Below the pieces are notes generated by a model. It made no database searches and had not been told where the DNA came from. It saw only the letters and a list, made by a program, of their open reading frames with translations. Positions 60,275 through 64,000 of a DNA stretch of 64,000 nt are shown one piece after another. This DNA comes from Actinoplanes sp. L3-i22 (GTDB lineage Bacteria > Actinomycetota > Actinomycetes > Mycobacteriales > Micromonosporaceae): contig NZ_AP024745.1 of assembly GCF_019704555.1 (NCBI RefSeq), forward strand, positions 4,410,501 through 4,474,500, read 5' to 3'. Each line of letters starts with the position of its first letter. The first letter of the stretch is position 1. The translations under genes and the position numbers were made by a program.

Positions 60275-62095
60275 ATGCAGTTCGGAGCGCCGCGTTTGGC
60301 GATCGACTACGGCACCGCCTGCACCCGTGCGGTTGTCGCCGGCCCGGACCGGTCCTGGCAGGCCCTCACGATCGACGGTGCGCCGGAACCGGCCAACGTC
60401 GCACACATCGATGCCGGCGGGCAGATCACCGTCGGCAACCCGGCCTGGCGGCTGGCGCTCAGCGACCCGGACGGTTTCGTCGGCGCCCCGCTGAGCGAGG
60501 GCAGCGCCACCATCACCCGCAACGGCCGCGAGGTCGAGGTGTGCGAGCTGGTCGCGGCGATGCTGCGGCTGGTCGCCGACGAGGCGACCCGGGTGCTGGG
60601 TGAGCTGCCCGCCGACATCCGGCTGACCGTGCCCGCCGGGTGGGGGCCGCGCCGGCGCACCTGGCTGCGCAAGGCCGCGTATCAGGCCGGACTCGGGCAG
60701 CCGAGCATGATCGAGGCGCCGGTCGCGGCCGCCAACCATCAGCTGCTGGCCGGCAACCAGCTGCCGGTCGGCGCGTTCGTGCTGGTCTGTGACCTGGGCG
60801 CGACGGCCGAGGCGAGCGTGTTGCGGCGCGGGCCGCTGGGCTTCGAGGTGCTCTCCACCCTGGCCGACGCGCACGCCGGCGGGCAGGCCATCGACGAACT
60901 GCTGGCCGGCGCGCTGCTCGTGCCGGCGGGCACGGCCAACGGCCGACCGTCGTGGCCGGTGCTGGCCAGTGTCCGTACGGGAAAGGAAGCTGTTTCTTTT
61001 GAAGCGGCCGTCAGCGTGCCGTTGCCGCCGCCGGATCCCGCCGTCGTGATCAACGCCGCGCAGGTCGAGCAGGTCGCCGAGCCGGTGCTGCGCCGCGCCG
61101 CCGACCTGGCCGCGGCCGCCGTGCAGGCCGCCGAGCTCACCACCGCCGACCTGGCCGCGGTCTACGCCGTCGGCGGCACCGCCACCATGCCGGCCACACA
61201 GCGGATCCTGCAAGAACGGCTCGCCGTCGCGGTGCAGACGGTGGCAATGCCGGGCGCGGCGGCCGTGCTCGGCGCCGCCGACGCGGCCGGCACCACCGCC
61301 GCGGCCGGCGACGTGGCGCCACCGCCGGCCCCGACGCTGCGCGGCCTGCTCGCCCTGCTGGTGCCCGGGGTGCTGTCGCTGACCCTGTTCACCCACTTCG
61401 TGTTCTCCGCCGAGTTCAGCGGCTCCCGGGTGCTGCACCTGCGGCCCTGGTGGGTGTGGGCCAACTACGGCGAACTGGCCATCGCCGGGCTGCTGGCGCT
61501 GATCGTGTGCCTGGGCTTCGGTCCGCTGGCCGGCACGATCCTGGCTCGCGACCAGCGGCTGCGGGGCCGCTTCGACGGCGCCGGGCAACTGTCGGCCGGC
61601 ATGTTCACCGCGGTCGCCGTCACCGCGGCGATCTGCGCGGTGTACGCGGTGCTGGCCAGCCTGTACTTCGTCCTGCCGTTCGGCCTGCAACTGCGCTGGG
61701 CGCTGCTGCCGATCCTGCCGGCCGCGCTGCTCGCGCTCGCCGTCACCGTGCTGGTGCGCCGGCGCCCCGCCGTGCTCGCCGAGAGCTTCCCGATGCTGCC
61801 GGTCCTGCTGATCGGCGGCGGCGACCTGCTGTTCGCCTACACCATCAGCTCCCGGCATCTGCCCTGGCTGCACGTGCTGTACCTGGTCGGCGAACGCGCC
61901 GGCGTCGCCCTGGTCGGGGTCGGCATCGCGATCCTGCTGTTGCGGATCGTGCTGCTGCGCGCGATCGCGGCGGTGATCCTCGGCGGTCTGGGCTTCTTCA
62001 TCGCCGACTACCGGATGAGCAACGTCCTGGGTGTCGCGGTCGCGCTCGCCGTCGCCGGCTGGTGGGCGCAGCGCCTGTGGAGCATGCTGCGGTGA
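60275..62095 (+). CDS. Membrane-anchored Hsp70/actin-fold ATPase-like protein
   Basis: 606 residues. N-terminal Hsp70/actin-like ATPase: 'RLAIDYGTACTRAVVAGPD' (phosphate 1), 'DIRLTVPAGWGPRRRTWLRK', 'VLVCDLGATAEASVLRRGPL' (phosphate 2) and 'VYAVGGTATMPATQRILQE' (adenosine loop). From ~350 on come about seven transmembrane helices ('LRGLLALLVPGVLSLTLF', 'LLALIVCLGFGPLAGTI', and so on) instead of a substrate-binding domain. No nucleotide-exchange or J-protein partner is in the window. It overlaps the next gene by GTGA and ends the dispersed element-like cluster together with it. Confidence 0.8.
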   Translation: MQFGAPRLAIDYGTACTRAVVAGPDRSWQALTIDGAPEPANVAHIDAGGQITVGNPAWRLALSDPDGFVGAPLSEGSATITRNGREVEVCELVAAMLRLVADEATRVLGELPADIRLTVPAGWGPRRRTWLRKAAYQAGLGQPSMIEAPVAAANHQLLAGNQLPVGAFVLVCDLGATAEASVLRRGPLGFEVLSTLADAHAGGQAIDELLAGALLVPAGTANGRPSWPVLASVRTGKEAVSFEAAVSVPLPPPDPAVVINAAQVEQVAEPVLRRAADLAAAAVQAAELTTADLAAVYAVGGTATMPATQRILQERLAVAVQTVAMPGAAAVLGAADAAGTTAAAGDVAPPPAPTLRGLLALLVPGVLSLTLFTHFVFSAEFSGSRVLHLRPWWVWANYGELAIAGLLALIVCLGFGPLAGTILARDQRLRGRFDGAGQLSAGMFTAVAVTAAICAVYAVLASLYFVLPFGLQLRWALLPILPAALLALAVTVLVRRRPAVLAESFPMLPVLLIGGGDLLFAYTISSRHLPWLHVLYLVGERAGVALVGVGIAILLLRIVLLRAIAAVILGGLGFFIADYRMSNVLGVAVALAVAGWWAQRLWSMLR

Positions 62096-63735
62096 TCCGC
62101 GCCGTCCGCGGCATCGGCATCCTGCTGACCGCCCTCGCCGTCGTCGCCGGACCACCCGCGCTCGCCGCGCTCTGGTTGCTGCATCACCGGCCGCACTGGC
62201 CAGGCGCCGACGACCTGGCCACCGGCGGGCCGCTGAGCGCGAACACCATGCTGGCGCTGGGCGCCCTGCTGGCCACCCTGATCTGGGTGCTGATCAGCGC
62301 GGCCGTGCTGCGCCGCGGCATCCGGCAGGCCCGCGCCCACCTGCGCATGCCGACGCCTTCGCAGGTGACCGCCGGGTCGATGGCCGGCGCGATCGTGCTC
62401 GGCGGCCCGGCCGTCGTCGCGATCACCGCCCCGGCCACTCCGGCGGTCGCCGCGACCGAAGCCCAGGACACGCTCAGCGCACCCGGGGTGAACCTGCCCG
62501 ACGGCGCCGGCTGGGTGCCGGTCGCGGTCGGGCAGGCGGTGGCCACCACCGCCGCCGCGCTCTGGCTGCGCCGGCGCCGCGACTACCGGCCCTCGACGCC
62601 CGAGAGCGGCGACCTGCAACCCCTGCCGGTCACCGTCAACGCGCTGACCACGCTCGTCGACCCCGCCGCGCCGGCCGGCGCGCTGGTCGAGCACCTGCCG
62701 GCCGGCGGTCTGGCCCTGACCGGTCCCGGCGCCCGCGACGCGCTGCGCGGACTGCTGATCAGCCAGCTGCTCGGCGGCCGCCCACTGGTCATGACCTGGG
62801 CCGATCTGGGCGAGCTGCTCGGTGACGCGTACCTGAGCGGGCCGCTGCCGGCCGGGCTGCGCGCCGTCGACGAACTCACCGGGATCGCCGCGGACGAGGT
62901 GGCGCTGGCGCTGCAGCCGCCGGCCGCGGCCGGGACCTGGGTGTGCGCGGGACCCGCGAGCGCCGCGACCAGCTGGCAGGTCGGCGCGGACGGTGTCGTC
63001 TGCGGCGCCCGGCGGCTGTGCATGCTCAACGTGCGGGCCGCGGCCGACCTGTTCGCCCTGCTCACCCTCGCCCGGCCGGAACCGGAACCGCCGATGGTCG
63101 CGGCAAGCCCGGCGGTGGCCCGGCTGCGGCTGCTCGGCGGCTGCGAACTGAGCATCGACGAGGTGCCGGTGACCGTGCGGCGCAGCGCCGGCCTGCAGGT
63201 GCTGGCCTATCTCGGCCTGCATCCGGGCGGGGCCGGCGGGCACGAGCTCACCGCCGCGATCTGGCCGGGTCTGCCGCCGGCCCGCATCGCCAACCGCCTG
63301 CACGTGACGGTCAGTGAACTTCGCAAAGACCTTATTTCCCGTACGGCGATCGAGCTGTTGCGTCACGAGCCGGGCCGATACGTGCTCACCGGCGCGGTCG
63401 AGGTCGACCTGAGCCGGGTGCGAGACGCCCTCGCCGCGCTGGAGCAGGCGGTCACGGCGGGACAGCGGCGGCAGGCGCAGCAGGCGATCGTGGACTCCTA
63501 CACCGGGGAACTGGCCGCCGGCGGCGACTGGCCGTGGATCGTGCCGGCGCGCGAGAAGCTGCGCCGGCAGGTGCTGGCGGCCTGCGTGGAACTGGCCGAC
63601 GGCGCCGCGCCGGCCGAGCAGGCGGTGCTGCTGCGCTCGGCGATGGCCGTCGACCCGTACAACGAGCAGGTCAGGTCCCGGGTCGCTGCCGTGCAGCAGC
63701 GGCGCCGGCCGCGCCCGCACGCCGCTCCCGAGTGA
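62092..63735 (+). CDS. Membrane-anchored SARP/BTAD-family regulator
   Basis: 547 residues from GTG 62092 (GTGA overlap with the Hsp70-like gene). Membrane segments near the N-terminus ('IGILLTALAVVAGPPALAAL', 'MLALGALLATLIWVLISAAV' and 'GSMAGAIVLGGPAVVAITA'), a ~200-residue middle domain, then a SARP-type winged helix 'ARLRLLGGCELSIDEVPVTV', 'LQVLAYLGLHPGGAGGHELT', 'ANRLHVTVSELRKDL' and BTAD/TPR repeats ending 'AVDPYNEQVRSRVAAVQQRR'. Same architecture type as the LysM-BTAD protein at 50719-52953: a membrane sensor joined to a DNA-binding/TPR output. Confidence 0.82.
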   Translation: MIRAVRGIGILLTALAVVAGPPALAALWLLHHRPHWPGADDLATGGPLSANTMLALGALLATLIWVLISAAVLRRGIRQARAHLRMPTPSQVTAGSMAGAIVLGGPAVVAITAPATPAVAATEAQDTLSAPGVNLPDGAGWVPVAVGQAVATTAAALWLRRRRDYRPSTPESGDLQPLPVTVNALTTLVDPAAPAGALVEHLPAGGLALTGPGARDALRGLLISQLLGGRPLVMTWADLGELLGDAYLSGPLPAGLRAVDELTGIAADEVALALQPPAAAGTWVCAGPASAATSWQVGADGVVCGARRLCMLNVRAAADLFALLTLARPEPEPPMVAASPAVARLRLLGGCELSIDEVPVTVRRSAGLQVLAYLGLHPGGAGGHELTAAIWPGLPPARIANRLHVTVSELRKDLISRTAIELLRHEPGRYVLTGAVEVDLSRVRDALAALEQAVTAGQRRQAQQAIVDSYTGELAAGGDWPWIVPAREKLRRQVLAACVELADGAAPAEQAVLLRSAMAVDPYNEQVRSRVAAVQQRRRPRPHAAPE

Positions 63736-63789
63736 AACCAGGGCCCGGCTAGTGCGGTGTCCACCAACGTTCGCCGGGTTCGTTCTTGT

Positions 63790-63818
63790 CATACCCGCGT
63801 GCTGGAATACCGGGTATG
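63790..63818 (+). repeat. 8-bp inverted repeat at the TnpB start
   Basis: CATACCCG (63790-63797) and CGGGTATG (63811-63818) are exact reverse complements, and the second arm contains the ATG of the TnpB-like gene. It may be part of the left end of the transposon or a translation-control hairpin. Confidence 0.5.
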
Positions 63819-64000
63819 CCCCGACGCCGGGATCCCGCGAGCCCACCCGTGGTGGTGCGCACCGCCCGGGTCGGGTTGCGCCTGACGCGTGGCCGGCGGG
63901 AACGCTGTTTCGGGTTGCTGCGCTCGGCCGGTGACGTGTGGGCCTGCGTCCTGGAACTCAACGGATGGCGGCGCCGTCGGCAGGACGCCCCGGTCGTGGG
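63816..64000 (+). CDS. TnpB-family transposon protein, start only (runs off window)
   Basis: First 61 codons: 'MPRRRDPASPPVVVRTARVG', then 'LRLTRGRRERCFGLLRSAGD', 'VWACVLELNGWRRRRQDAPV'. This is the conserved N-terminus of actinobacterial IS605/IS607-type TnpB, RNA-guided endonucleases with an OrfB_IS605 domain. No TnpA is seen on the left, so it may be an autonomous tnpB-only unit. The nuclease domain and right end are outside the window. Confidence 0.75.
   Translation, partial: MPRRRDPASPPVVVRTARVGLRLTRGRRERCFGLLRSAGDVWACVLELNGWRRRRQDAPVV

Noticed and set aside
63749..63961. Minus-strand frame opposite the TnpB start
   Set aside because: It is antisense to a well-conserved TnpB N-terminus and has no motif.

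Overview
This window is very GC-rich, with mostly GTG/ATG starts, many leaderless-looking genes and many 4-bp stop/start overlaps. It carries families typical of filamentous actinomycetes: ThyX, RDD protein with a PPGY-rich tail, LtrA, SARP/BTAD regulators, SWIM/DUF6493 pair, DUF1023 hydrolase, FxSxx-COOH-type peptide genes and actinobacterial TnpB. I infer an actinomycete, most likely of the Micromonosporaceae (Actinoplanes/Micromonospora type). The genus is not provable from the sequence alone. No rRNA, tRNA or CRISPR array was seen.

Layout. 0.2-2.1 kb: LuxR-type regulator, CinA-like and carboxymuconolactone-decarboxylase-like genes in one operon. 2.3-4.7 kb: two adjacent secreted seven-bladed beta-propeller proteins, flanked by direct-repeat fragments of a 2H-phosphoesterase gene whose intact copy lies at 7.6-8.3 kb. 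5-7.3 kb: minus-strand run with a membrane protein, a frameshifted DUF4352 relic, a VapBC-like pair and a Panacea-like/small-toxin-like pair. 8.4-9.7 kb: excisionase-like HTH and a sigma-region-4-like protein. 9.7-13.6 kb: SWIM zinc-finger/DUF6493 pair. 14-16.3 kb: lipoprotein, unknown protein, methyltransferase.

A type IV secretion/conjugation-like gene set is scattered through the window in four blocks: pilin-like and VirB6/TrbL-like genes (16.8-18.0 kb); PrgI-like and VirB4-like ATPase (22.0-24.6 kb); VirD4/HerA-like ATPase and replication-relaxation protein (31.3-34.6 kb); and NERD protein, LysM-BTAD protein, membrane Hsp70-like protein and membrane BTAD protein (49.9-53.0 and 60.3-63.7 kb). 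Unrelated cargo lies between the blocks: a MerR-PP2C fusion, a fused serine hydrolase with a MerR regulator, LtrA, aldo/keto reductases with WYL and XRE regulators, aldehyde dehydrogenase, AraC/SDR pair, ThyX, RDD protein, a membrane-tailed serine hydrolase, and an ECF sigma/anti-sigma/ABC transporter operon.

The most unusual locus is at 53.1-59.7 kb. It contains a stand-alone aKG-HExxH-type peptide beta-hydroxylase, a divergent 1444-residue protein joining a nucleosidase domain to an FxsT-like NB-ARC ATPase and TPR array, and a convergent 58-residue peptide gene that resembles FxsA-type RiPP precursors in its leader. No radical SAM enzyme (FxsB) is present. I read it as a radical-SAM-less variant of the FxSxx-COOH peptide system, possibly joined to an NLR-like immune or signalling ATPase. 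The right edge enters a TnpB-type transposon gene that runs off the window.
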